Part shown: in pieces, positions 1 through 8,273 of the stretch
How the letters are laid out: every line of letters begins with the position of its first letter
Numbering within the stretch: position 1 is the stretch's first letter
Assembly: GCA_947457075.1 (NCBI GenBank)
Contig: CANGUG010000002.1
Location: forward strand, 62,001 to 126,000
Source of the DNA: Bacteroidota bacterium
GTDB taxonomy: Bacteria > Bacteroidota > Bacteroidia > Chitinophagales > Chitinophagaceae
DNA: 64,000 nucleotides
Direction of reading: 5' to 3'
Made by a program: the position numbers and the translations under genes
Notes under the pieces: generated by a model
Database searches by the model: none
What the model saw: only the letters and a program-made list of their open reading frames with translations
What the model was told of the DNA's origin: nothing

Positions 1-1
1 A

Positions 2-235
2 CCGGTAACGGTTACAGATGCCTTTTTGCAACAAATATTTGCACAGGGCGCAGAGGATACATTAACGGTGGACTTGGAAGCACAAACTATTACCATTGAT
101 GCAACAGGTGCACAAGCACAATTTGATATCAATTCATATAAGAAAACATGTATGCTTAATGGCTACGATGATATTGATTATTTATTAAACATGAAGCCTG
201 AAATTGAAGCGTACGAAAAAGCAAATCAATGGTAA
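2..235 (+). CDS. leuD: 3-isopropylmalate dehydratase small subunit, C-terminal part
   Basis: This is the 3' end of a gene that starts before the window; the reading frame is open from base 2. LeuD pairs with LeuC to isomerise 2-isopropylmalate to 3-isopropylmalate in leucine synthesis. About 77 residues are visible. They contain the family's C-terminal signature, an FDIN-like strand followed by KKTCMLNGYDDIDYLL and a final short helix, which matches how LeuD proteins normally end. leuB follows after 66 bases on the same strand, and leuC would be expected just upstream. No defect is visible. The assignment is firm even though only the tail is present. Confidence 0.88.
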   Translation, partial: PVTVTDAFLQQIFAQGAEDTLTVDLEAQTITIDATGAQAQFDINSYKKTCMLNGYDDIDYLLNMKPEIEAYEKANQW

Positions 236-277
236 CAAACTATATCAAAGAAAAGTAAAAATATATTATTACTCCAC

Positions 278-297
278 CCACCCTTATGAAAGGGAGG
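278..297 (+). promoter_or_regulatory. Hairpin covering a purine-rich tract before leuB
   Basis: The arms CCCTT (281-285) and AAGGG (290-294) close a four-base loop. Outside them two more C-G pairs flank an A-A mismatch. The right arm is the only Shine-Dalgarno-like tract (289-297) near leuB and ends four bases before the ATG at 302. It may modulate leuB translation or mark an RNA processing point. The structure is visible; the role is inferred. Confidence 0.25.
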
Positions 298-301
298 CTA
301 G

Positions 302-1438
302 ATGAAACGAAAAAACAGTATTATGCAAAAGAAAATAGCAGTCATATTAGGAGACGGAATTGGACCAGAAGTAACAGAGCAGTCTATTAAAGTATTAAAT
401 ACCATTGCAAGGTATTACAATCACAGTTTTAGTTATGAACATGCTTTAATGGGTGCCTGTGCTATTGATGCAACCGGGAATCCATTGCCTGACGAGACCA
501 TAAAAATTTGCTTAAACAGTGATGCTATTTTATTTGGTGCCATTGGAGATCCTAAATATGACAATGATCCTACCGCAAAAGTAAGGCCAGAGCAAGGCTT
601 GTTAAAACTAAGAAAAGAATTACAATTGTTTGCCAACATCCGTCCTGTAACAACTTATAAAGCTTTGCAACATTTAACGCCTTTAAAACCCAAGTTGTTA
701 GAAAATGTAGATTTTGTAATTTATAGAGAGTTAACAGGAGGTATATATTTTGGAGCAAAAAGTTTAAGTGAGGATGGAACGGTAGCAAAAGACGATTGCT
801 CTTATTCGGTAACAGAAATTGAACGCATAGCACACCTTGCATTTAAGCATGCACAAACTAGAAGAAAAAAATTAACACTAGTAGATAAAGCCAATGTTTT
901 AGAAACCTCAAGACTTTGGAGAAAAGTAATACAAGCAATAGCACCTACTTATAGCGATGTGACCGTTGATTATTTATTTGTGGATAATGCAGCAATGCAA
1001 ATCATTTTAAATCCAGCAGAATTTGATGTGATATTAACTGAAAATTTGTTTGGTGATATTATTAGTGATGAAGCATCGGTATTAGCGGGATCCTTAGGAT
1101 TATTGCCTTCGGCGTCGGTGGGAAATACCGTGGCTTTATTCGAACCTATTCATGGATCTTATCCGCAAGCAAAAGGAAAAGACATTGCCAATCCTTTGGG
1201 ATCTATTTTATCATCAGCCATGCTATTGGATCATTTTGGATTAACACAGGAAGCCACCATTATAAGAGAGGCAGTTGCTTGGTGTTTAAATAGTGGCTTT
1301 GTAACCAAGGACATCGATTCAATGAATAGTTATACGACAACGGCTATGGGCGATTTGATTTGTGAGTATATCGAAAGACATGCAAAAGGAGAAACACATC
1401 CAATTCATGAGCGATTGCATAAATCAACCATTATCTAG
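302..1438 (+). CDS. leuB: 3-isopropylmalate dehydrogenase
   Basis: LeuB oxidises and decarboxylates 3-isopropylmalate to 2-oxoisocaproate with NAD+, in the cytosol. The 378-residue product has the nucleotide-fold entry GDGIGPEV (residues 17-24), the RELTGGIYFG substrate loop (about 142-151), the VDKANVLETSRLWR helix (about 195-208) and the metal-binding LTENLFGDIISDEAS segment (about 246-260). Length fits the family. Two starts are possible: ATG 302, four bases after a purine tract, or ATG 323, which would give the more typical N-terminus MQKKIAVILGDG. I keep 302 but 323 is equally plausible. It lies between leuD and ilvD on the same strand. Confidence 0.95.
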   Translation: MKRKNSIMQKKIAVILGDGIGPEVTEQSIKVLNTIARYYNHSFSYEHALMGACAIDATGNPLPDETIKICLNSDAILFGAIGDPKYDNDPTAKVRPEQGLLKLRKELQLFANIRPVTTYKALQHLTPLKPKLLENVDFVIYRELTGGIYFGAKSLSEDGTVAKDDCSYSVTEIERIAHLAFKHAQTRRKKLTLVDKANVLETSRLWRKVIQAIAPTYSDVTVDYLFVDNAAMQIILNPAEFDVILTENLFGDIISDEASVLAGSLGLLPSASVGNTVALFEPIHGSYPQAKGKDIANPLGSILSSAMLLDHFGLTQEATIIREAVAWCLNSGFVTKDIDSMNSYTTTAMGDLICEYIERHAKGETHPIHERLHKSTII

Positions 1439-1577
1439 TAACTGCACATATTGCGCGCATTGTTCTAACAAACATTCGTCTTAAGGTTAGGCGAATAATA
1501 GGTTGTATTTTTATCATTAGCCTTTTAAGCAGTTAATAACATAAAAAGCGATTCTTCTAATTTTTTAAATATATAAA

Positions 1578-3257
1578 ATGGAATTAAATAAATATTCAAA
1601 AACAATTACGCTAGATCCTACGCAACCAGCTGCGCAGGCTATGTTTTATGGTATTGGTTTAACCGACGCAGATTTGCATAAAGCACAAGTAGGGATAGTG
1701 AGCATGGGTTATGATGGCAATACATGTAATATGCATTTAAATGCATTGGCAGCCGAAGTTAAAACAAGTGTTTGGGAACAGAATTTAGTAGGTTTGATTT
1801 TTCATACTATTGGTGTAAGTGATGGAATGAGTAATGGTACACCAGGTATGCGTTATTCATTGGTGAGTCGTGATGTAATTGCAGATAGTATTGAAACAGT
1901 TTGTGGTGCACAATATTATGATGCAGTGATCACCGTTCCAGGTTGTGATAAAAATATGCCAGGTTCTTTAATTGCCATGGGGCGTTTAAACAGACCTTCT
2001 TTAATGTTATATGGTGGCACCATTGCACCAGGTCATTATAAAGGGCAGGACTTAAATATAGTTTCTGCATTTGAAGCCTTAGGACAAAAAATAGCAGGAC
2101 AATTAGACGAAACCGATTTTAAAGGTATTGTACAACATGCATGTCCGGGCGCAGGCGCTTGTGGTGGTATGTACACTGCTAACACAATGGCATCGGCTAT
2201 CGAGGCATTGGGTATGAGTTTGCCCTACTCGTCTAGCAATCCAGCACTAAGTGCCGAAAAGCAACAAGAGTGCAAGGATGCGGGTGCAGCTATTCGATTA
2301 TTATTAGAACGCGATATTAAACCTCGCGATATTATGACACGCAAAGCATTTGAAAATGCAGTGTCTTTGATTATGGTTTTAGGAGGAAGTACCAATGCTG
2401 TGTTGCATATGATTGCGATGGCAAAAAGTGTAGGCGTTGAATTTACGATTGAAGATTTTCAAATCATTAGTGATAAAATTCCAGTATTGGCTGACTTTAA
2501 ACCATCAGGCAAGTATTTAATGCAGGACTTGCATCAATATGGTGGAGTACCCGCAGTTATGAAATATATGTTGGCACAGGGTTGGTTGCATGGAGATTGT
2601 ATGACGGTGACAGGAAAAACAGTAGCAGAAAATTTAGCCTTAGCGCCTGATTTAGATTTTGACCAACAAAAAATAATTCTACCCAAGGAAAATCCTATTA
2701 AAGCAACAGGACATTTACAAATTATGTATGGCAATTTAGCCACTGGTGGAAGTGTTGCAAAAATTTCTGGTAAGGAAGGTGATATGTTTGAAGGACCAGC
2801 CCGCGTATTTGATGGAGAGCATGCGTTAATTGAAGGCATCAATTCAAAAAAAATACAACCAGGCAATGTAGTAGTGATAAAAAATGTTGGACCAGTGGGC
2901 GCACCTGGTATGCCGGAGATGTTAAAACCAACTTCGGCTATTATTGGAGCCGGTTTAGGAAAATCGGTTGCTTTAATTACCGATGGACGTTTTAGTGGAG
3001 GTACTCATGGCTTTGTAATTGGACATATTACACCTGAAGCCTATAAAGGAGGATTAATTGGTTTGGTAGAAGATGGAGATATTATTGAATTGAATGTACC
3101 TAATCGTACCATGACTTTAAAAGTAGATGAGGCAACTATTGCCAAGCGCCGTGCAGCACAAAAAGCCCCGGTGTTAAAAGTAACTAATGGGATTTTGTTT
3201 AAATATGCAAAGTTGGTGAAGGATGCAAGTCAAGGATGTGTAACGGATGAGAACTAA
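1578..3257 (+). CDS. ilvD: Dihydroxy-acid dehydratase
   Basis: IlvD dehydrates 2,3-dihydroxyisovalerate and 2,3-dihydroxy-3-methylvalerate to the 2-oxo acids that precede valine and isoleucine. The 559-residue length is normal. The three cysteines expected to bind the Fe-S cluster are visible: C50 in [10 protein letters not shown]123 in GCDKNMPG and C195 in the [11 protein letters not shown] block. The conserved [21 protein letters not shown] stretch lies near residues 76-96, and the C-terminal [16 protein letters not shown] signature is present. A 139-base gap separates it from leuB and a hairpin-rich 129-base gap separates it from ilvB, so expression may be tuned separately within the cluster. 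Confidence 0.97.
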   Translation: MELNKYSKTITLDPTQPAAQAMFYGIGLTDADLHKAQVGIVSMGYDGNTCNMHLNALAAEVKTSVWEQNLVGLIFHTIGVSDGMSNGTPGMRYSLVSRDVIADSIETVCGAQYYDAVITVPGCDKNMPGSLIAMGRLNRPSLMLYGGTIAPGHYKGQDLNIVSAFEALGQKIAGQLDETDFKGIVQHACPGAGACGGMYTANTMASAIEALGMSLPYSSSNPALSAEKQQECKDAGAAIRLLLERDIKPRDIMTRKAFENAVSLIMVLGGSTNAVLHMIAMAKSVGVEFTIEDFQIISDKIPVLADFKPSGKYLMQDLHQYGGVPAVMKYMLAQGWLHGDCMTVTGKTVAENLALAPDLDFDQQKIILPKENPIKATGHLQIMYGNLATGGSVAKISGKEGDMFEGPARVFDGEHALIEGINSKKIQPGNVVVIKNVGPVGAPGMPEMLKPTSAIIGAGLGKSVALITDGRFSGGTHGFVIGHITPEAYKGGLIGLVEDGDIIELNVPNRTMTLKVDEATIAKRRAAQKAPVLKVTNGILFKYAKLVKDASQGCVTDEN

Positions 3258-3296
3258 AAAATTAATTAAGTATTAATTTTTTAGTGATGGTTTAAT

Positions 3297-3311
3297 AAAG
3301 CCAGTGGCTTT
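3297..3311 (+). promoter_or_regulatory. Small hairpin after ilvD
   Basis: A perfect six-base inverted repeat, AAAGCC and GGCTTT, surrounds a three-base loop just after the ilvD stop. No T-run follows, so it is not a standard intrinsic terminator. It precedes a larger hairpin in the same gap and may affect mRNA stability. The role is unproven. Confidence 0.25.
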
Positions 3312-3326
3312 AATTCGATGGGTGAA

Positions 3327-3358
3327 GCACAAAAAATGAGTATCATTTTTATTTGTGC
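3327..3358 (+). promoter_or_regulatory. Long bulged hairpin between ilvD and ilvB
   Basis: The arm GCACAAA (3327-3333) pairs with TTTGTGC (3352-3358), and AAATGA (3334-3339) pairs with TCATTT (3343-3348). A three-base bulge (3349-3351) lies on one side and the loop is GTA. It ends 28 bases before the ilvB start. Thirteen pairs in an AT-rich spacer is unlikely to be trivial; it could be an attenuation, stability or protein-binding element. No leader peptide was found next to it. Confidence 0.35.
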
Positions 3359-3386
3359 AGAGCGCTGAAATGTAAAAAGTAATAAA

Positions 3387-5084
3387 ATGGAGCAACAACA
3401 ATTAACAGGATCGCAAGCAGTATTGGAAGCATGTATTGCGGAAGGGGTGGATACCATTTTTGGCTATCCGGGTGGCGCGATTATGCCTATTTATGATGCT
3501 TTGTATGATTATAAAGAAAAACTAAATCATATTTTGGTGCGCCATGAACAGGGTGGAATCCATGCCGGACAAGGTTATGCGCGTAGTTCAGGAAAAGTAG
3601 GGGTGGTATTTGCAACCAGTGGACCAGGTGCAACTAATTTAGTGACAGGCCTAGCCGACGCTATGATTGATAGTACACCGCTTGTTTGTATTACTGGACA
3701 AGTGTTTGCTCATTTATTAGGAACTGATGCATTTCAGGAAACGGATGTAATTAATATTACCATGCCGGTTACTAAATGGAATTTTCAAATTACCGATGCC
3801 GAAGAAATTCCAGCAGTATTAGCAAAAGCATTTTATTTAGCAAGAAGTGGAAGGCCAGGTCCAGTATTGATTGATATTTCTAAAAACGCACAATTACAAA
3901 AATTTAATTACCCTGGCTATACGCCATGTAATCATATAAGATCCTATCGGCCTAAACCAGTAATCAGAAAAGAATTTATTGACGAAGCCGTTGAGTTAAT
4001 TAACAATGCAAAAAAACCATTGGTCATTTTTGGGCAGGGAGTGATATTAGGAAAAGCAGAAAAAGAGTTTAAAAAGTTTATTGAAAAATCGGGGATGCCT
4101 GCAGCATGGACCATATTGGGGTTAAGTGCTTTGCCAACCGATCACCCACAAAATGTAGGTATGCTGGGTATGCATGGAAACTATGGACCCAATGTGCTAA
4201 CCAATGAGTGTGATGTATTAATTGCAGTGGGTATGCGATTTGATGATCGTGTTACTGGTCGACTAGATAAATATGCTAAGCAAGCAAAAATTATTCATTT
4301 AGATATTGATCCTTCAGAAATTGATAAAAATGTAAAGGCAACCGTGGGTGTGTGGGGTGATTGTAAAGAAACATTGCCTTTGCTTACTTTAGGGATTGAA
4401 CAAAAGGACCGAAGTGAGTGGTTAGCGGTATTTGCAGAGTATGCTCAACAAGAATATGACCAGTGTATTCAACCTGAAATGTATCCAAGTAGTGATGAAA
4501 TGAGTATGGCGGAAGTAATTAGGAATATCAATGAAATAACTAAGGGCAATGCCATTATGGTAACCGATGTGGGACAACACCAAATGGTAACATGTAGATA
4601 CGCAAAATTCAATGATTCAAGAAGCAATATTACTTCAGGTGGTTTAGGTACTATGGGTTTTGGATTACCAGCAGCCATTGGTGCTAAATTCGGCGCGCAG
4701 GACAGAACAGTAATTGGAATTATTGGAGATGGTGGTTTTCAAATGACCTTACAAGAATTGGGTACCATTATGCAAACAGGAGTGGATGTTAAAATAGTTA
4801 TTTTAAATAATCAGTTTTTAGGCATGGTGCGTCAGTGGCAGGATTTGTTTAATGAAAAGCGCTATTCATTTGTAGATATTCAAAGTCCGGATTACATTAT
4901 GTTGGCAAAATCCTATGGTATTGACGGATGTAAAGTAGAAGATAGAAAAAATTTAGTGGGCGCAGTGCAAACCATGTTAGCACATAAGGGTTCGTATTTA
5001 TTAGAAGTGATGGTGGGCAAAGAAAATAATGTATTTCCAATGGTACCACAGGGATGTTCAGTTTCTGAAATCAGATTAAAGTAG
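3387..5084 (+). CDS. ilvB: Acetolactate synthase large (catalytic) subunit
   Basis: This thiamine-diphosphate enzyme condenses two pyruvates to 2-acetolactate, or pyruvate with 2-oxobutanoate to 2-aceto-2-hydroxybutanoate. The 565-residue protein has the three-domain layout of the family. The activating glutamate is E54 in VRHEQGGIHAGQGYAR, the GPGATNLVTGLADAMIDSTPLV block follows, and the ThDP/Mg motif GDGGFQMTLQELGTI...NNQF lies near residues 447-475. It is followed 76 bases later by ilvN for its regulatory subunit. The pair, with ilvA downstream providing 2-oxobutanoate, supports an anabolic role rather than a catabolic acetolactate synthase. Confidence 0.97.
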   Translation: MEQQQLTGSQAVLEACIAEGVDTIFGYPGGAIMPIYDALYDYKEKLNHILVRHEQGGIHAGQGYARSSGKVGVVFATSGPGATNLVTGLADAMIDSTPLVCITGQVFAHLLGTDAFQETDVINITMPVTKWNFQITDAEEIPAVLAKAFYLARSGRPGPVLIDISKNAQLQKFNYPGYTPCNHIRSYRPKPVIRKEFIDEAVELINNAKKPLVIFGQGVILGKAEKEFKKFIEKSGMPAAWTILGLSALPTDHPQNVGMLGMHGNYGPNVLTNECDVLIAVGMRFDDRVTGRLDKYAKQAKIIHLDIDPSEIDKNVKATVGVWGDCKETLPLLTLGIEQKDRSEWLAVFAEYAQQEYDQCIQPEMYPSSDEMSMAEVIRNINEITKGNAIMVTDVGQHQMVTCRYAKFNDSRSNITSGGLGTMGFGLPAAIGAKFGAQDRTVIGIIGDGGFQMTLQELGTIMQTGVDVKIVILNNQFLGMVRQWQDLFNEKRYSFVDIQSPDYIMLAKSYGIDGCKVEDRKNLVGAVQTMLAHKGSYLLEVMVGKENNVFPMVPQGCSVSEIRLK

Positions 5085-5160
5085 CGAAGCTTTTAAGTTT
5101 GATTCGACTGAGTCGTATGACGAGGTCAAATACAATATAGATGATTTAAAAACGAATTAT

Positions 5161-5763
5161 ATGAGTAACAATACAGAAAAACAAGAGTACACTATTACAG
5201 TGTACACCGAAAACCAAGTAGGGTTGTTGAATCGTATTGCCATTATTTTTTCAAGAAGAAAAATTAATGTCGAGAGTTTGAATACTTCTCCCTCGGAAGT
5301 GCCAGGTATTCATCGATTTACTATTGTAGTAATGGAATCACGTGAAGTGGTATTAAAAATAGTGCGTCAAATTGAAAAACAAGTAGAGGTTTTAAAAGCC
5401 TACTTTAATACCAATGATGAAATTGTTTGGCAGGAGTTGGCATTATATAAGGTATTAAGTGACGAGATCACCGAGAAAGTAAAAGTAGAAAGACTATTAA
5501 GAGAGTTTGGCGCAAGAGCCGTAGCCATTCGAAAAGATTTTATCGTTTTTGAAACAACAGGCCATAGAGAGGAAACCAATAAATTAATGGAAGCCTTAGC
5601 GCCATTTGGTTTGGTGGAGTTTGTGCGCAGTGCAAGAGTTGCCATTATTAAAGAAAGTGCAGGCTTCCACGAAAAGTTAAAAGATTTTGAAGAGCGTGAA
5701 CCAGGGGAGGAGGTGATTGAAAACGAATATTTAGGAAAGCGTGAAGCAGTATTTACGATGTAA
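5161..5763 (+). CDS. ilvN: Acetolactate synthase small (regulatory) subunit
   Basis: The 200-residue protein begins with an ACT domain (about residues 9-84: YTITVYTENQVGLLNRIA... then an INVESLNTSPSE loop), the fold that binds valine for feedback control in IlvN/IlvH. The second half (about 90-165) resembles the C-terminal domain of the longer small subunits, and a charged tail follows. It sits directly after ilvB, with which it should form the holoenzyme, and 100 bases before ilvC. The length is slightly above the E. coli IlvH size and is typical for Bacteroidota as far as I recall. Confidence 0.93.
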   Translation: MSNNTEKQEYTITVYTENQVGLLNRIAIIFSRRKINVESLNTSPSEVPGIHRFTIVVMESREVVLKIVRQIEKQVEVLKAYFNTNDEIVWQELALYKVLSDEITEKVKVERLLREFGARAVAIRKDFIVFETTGHREETNKLMEALAPFGLVEFVRSARVAIIKESAGFHEKLKDFEEREPGEEVIENEYLGKREAVFTM

Positions 5764-5863
5764 TCAAATGGAAGTAAATACAATCTCTTCATACATTTCA
5801 AAAAAATAATAGTTGTAAATCAAGAAAACATAAATTTTAAATCTTAATTAAACATAAAATAAA

Positions 5864-6919
5864 ATGGCAAAGTTAAATTTCGGAGGCACCGAAGAAAATG
5901 TAGTAACTCGTGAAGAGTTTCCATTAGCAAAAGCACAAGAAGTTTTAAAAAATGAAACAGTCGCAGTAATTGGTTACGGTGTACAAGGACCAGGTCAAGC
6001 ATTGAACCAAAAAGAAAATGGCATTAATGTAATTGTAGGTCAAAGAAAAAATTCAAAGTCATGGGATAAAGCGGTAGCCGATGGATTTGTGCCAGGTGAA
6101 ACTTTATTTGAAATAGAAGAAGCATTAGAAAAAGGAACCATTATCTGTTATTTATTAAGTGACGCAGCGCAGATTGCAATGTGGCCTACTGTGAAAAAAC
6201 ATTTAACGCCTGGTAAGGCATTGTATTTTTCTCATGGATTTGGTATTACCTATAAGGAGCAAACAGGTATTGTGCCTCCAGCCGATGTGGATGTAATTTT
6301 AGTGGCACCTAAAGGTTCGGGTACTTCCCTAAGAAGAATGTTTTTGCAAGGGCGTGGGTTAAACAGCAGTTTTGCTATTTTTCAAGACGCAACGGGTAAA
6401 GCGCATGACAGGGTTATTGCATTAGGTATTGCAGTTGGATCGGGTTATTTATTTGAAACTGATTTTAAAAAGGAGGTTTACTCTGATTTAACAGGGGAGC
6501 GTGGAACATTAATGGGGGCAATTCAGGGTATTTTTGCCGCACAATATGAAGTTTTACGTAAAAACGGCCATTCTCCATCAGAATCATTCAATGAAACTGT
6601 GGAAGAATTGACACAATCATTAATGCCATTGGTAGCAGAGAACGGAATGGACTGGATGTATGCCAATTGTTCAACAACTGCACAAAGAGGGGCATTAGAT
6701 TGGTGGAAAAAGTTCCGTGACGTAACTTTACCCGTATTCTCTGATTTATACAATAGCGTAGCAACTGGTGCTGAAGCTGCTCGTTCCATTGATTTAAACA
6801 GTAAGGATGATTACCGTGAAAAGTTAGAAATAGAGTTAGCTGAATTACACAATAGTGAAATGTGGCAAGCAGGTCGTACGGTAAGAAGTTTACGTCCAGA
6901 GAATCAACCCGGCAAATAA
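5864..6919 (+). CDS. ilvC: Ketol-acid reductoisomerase
   Basis: IlvC isomerises and reduces acetolactate or acetohydroxybutyrate to the dihydroxy acids used by IlvD. The 351-residue length is near class I enzymes. The Rossmann motif GYGVQGPGQ begins at G37 and the cofactor loop VGQRKNSKSW follows. The C-terminal knotted domain carries the metal/substrate region SDLTGERGTLMGAIQG and the helix EELTQSLMPLVAENGMDWMYANCSTTAQRGALDW. GPGQALN in the glycine loop and the slightly long C-terminus differ from the E. coli and actinobacterial forms and fit a Bacteroidota-type subgroup. Cofactor preference cannot be read reliably by eye. Confidence 0.96.
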   Translation: MAKLNFGGTEENVVTREEFPLAKAQEVLKNETVAVIGYGVQGPGQALNQKENGINVIVGQRKNSKSWDKAVADGFVPGETLFEIEEALEKGTIICYLLSDAAQIAMWPTVKKHLTPGKALYFSHGFGITYKEQTGIVPPADVDVILVAPKGSGTSLRRMFLQGRGLNSSFAIFQDATGKAHDRVIALGIAVGSGYLFETDFKKEVYSDLTGERGTLMGAIQGIFAAQYEVLRKNGHSPSESFNETVEELTQSLMPLVAENGMDWMYANCSTTAQRGALDWWKKFRDVTLPVFSDLYNSVATGAEAARSIDLNSKDDYREKLEIELAELHNSEMWQAGRTVRSLRPENQPGK

Positions 6920-6958
6920 AAAAGCGGAGTGATTTAAGAAACTGTGAAAGAAAAAGAA

Positions 6959-8257
6959 ATGAGTGATGATCAATTAATGAGTAAGCCTGCACTTGATATT
7001 GAAGGAGCGGCCATTAGATTAAAAACGGTGGTGAAACATACCCCCTTGCAGTATAATGCCAATTTATCCCGAAAGTATCAGTGCAGGGTTTATTTAAAAA
7101 GAGAGGATTTACAAATTGTACGTTCCTATAAATTAAGAGGTGCGTATAATATGATGAGTCAACTCACACCTGATCAGTTGGCAAAAGGGGTAGTGTGTGC
7201 AAGCGCAGGTAACCATGCACAAGGTTTTGCGTACAGTTGTAAAAAATTAAATGTAAAGGGCGTCGTGTTTATGCCCATTCCCTCTCCTCAACAAAAAGTA
7301 AGTCAAACAAAAATGTTTGGAGAGGATTTTGTAGAAGTAATTTTAGTGGGAGACACATTTGATGACTGTGCTGTTGCTGCTAAAGAATATACGACAAAAC
7401 ATGGAATGACATTTATTCCTCCATTTGATCATGCCTCCATTATTTCAGGACAAGGAACGGTGGGTGTTGAAATTTTGAACGACTATAATGCAATCGCCAA
7501 TGAAATTGGAAGTGAATTGGGTGGCGCACCTATTGATTATATATTTATTCCAGTAGGTGGCGGTGGTTTAAGTGCGGGAGTGGGCGCTTATTTTAAACAA
7601 CATTCTCCTACCACACAAATAATTGGTCTAGAACCAGAGGGTGCACCGAGTATGCTTACTGCATTGAAGGAAGGCCATCCTGTGGAATTGGAAAAGATAG
7701 ATAAGTTTGTAGATGGAGCAGCGGTAAAACGGATTGGTGATGTAACTTTTGCAGTATGTAAGGATGTATTAGATGATATGCATTTAGTACCCGAAGGAAA
7801 AATATGCTCCACCATTTTACAAATGTACAACGAGGAAGCGATTGTTGTAGAACCTGCAGGTGCATTGAGTATTGCAGCATTGGATGATTATGCTGCTCAA
7901 ATAAAAGGAAAAACAATTGTGTGTATTGTGAGTGGAAGCAATAATGATATTGCGCGTATGCAAGAGATTAAGGAAAGGTCCTTGACATACGAAGGATTAA
8001 AGCATTATTTTTTAATCAAGTTTGCACAGCGTCCAGGTGCTTTAAAGGAATTTGTTAATAAAGTATTAGGCCCCGAAGACGATATTACTCGATTTGAGTA
8101 CATACAAAAACATAATAAGGAATCGGGTCCGGCATTAGTAGGATTGGAATTAAAATCTAATAAAGATTATGAACTGCTAATTGAAAATATGAAGCGTTAT
8201 CAAATCAATTACAACGAAATAAATAAGGAAGACAATTTATATGGCTATTTAATATAG
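6959..8257 (+). CDS. ilvA: Threonine ammonia-lyase (threonine deaminase), biosynthetic
   Basis: IlvA converts threonine to 2-oxobutanoate and ammonia, the committed step to isoleucine. The PLP lysine is K58 in RSYKLRGAYNM. The CASAGNHAQGFAY serine/asparagine loop and the PVGGGGLSAGV phosphate-binding loop follow, and a single C-terminal ACT-like regulatory domain starts near residue 340 (LKHYFLIKFAQRPGALKEF). I chose ATG 6959 (432 residues) over the in-frame GTG at 6944 because it gives a normal N-terminus. It sits 39 bases after ilvC and just before thrA, so the cluster both makes and consumes threonine. Confidence 0.95.
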   Translation: MSDDQLMSKPALDIEGAAIRLKTVVKHTPLQYNANLSRKYQCRVYLKREDLQIVRSYKLRGAYNMMSQLTPDQLAKGVVCASAGNHAQGFAYSCKKLNVKGVVFMPIPSPQQKVSQTKMFGEDFVEVILVGDTFDDCAVAAKEYTTKHGMTFIPPFDHASIISGQGTVGVEILNDYNAIANEIGSELGGAPIDYIFIPVGGGGLSAGVGAYFKQHSPTTQIIGLEPEGAPSMLTALKEGHPVELEKIDKFVDGAAVKRIGDVTFAVCKDVLDDMHLVPEGKICSTILQMYNEEAIVVEPAGALSIAALDDYAAQIKGKTIVCIVSGSNNDIARMQEIKERSLTYEGLKHYFLIKFAQRPGALKEFVNKVLGPEDDITRFEYIQKHNKESGPALVGLELKSNKDYELLIENMKRYQINYNEINKEDNLYGYLI

Positions 8258-8273
8258 TCGCAGGAATATAATA

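Noticed and set aside
433..842. Antisense open frames inside leuB
   Set aside because: They lie fully within a well-supported gene, lack recognisable motifs and follow the codon pattern of the sense strand.
1439..1577. Imperfect ATTCG...CGAAT inverted repeat before ilvD as a riboswitch or attenuator
   Set aside because: The stem is only about five perfect pairs with one wobble and one further pair, with no leader peptide or terminator arm; too weak to call.
5098..5132. CGACT-G-AGTCG dyad before ilvN as an operator
   Set aside because: The arms are short and no second copy was found before other amino-acid genes; chance cannot be excluded.
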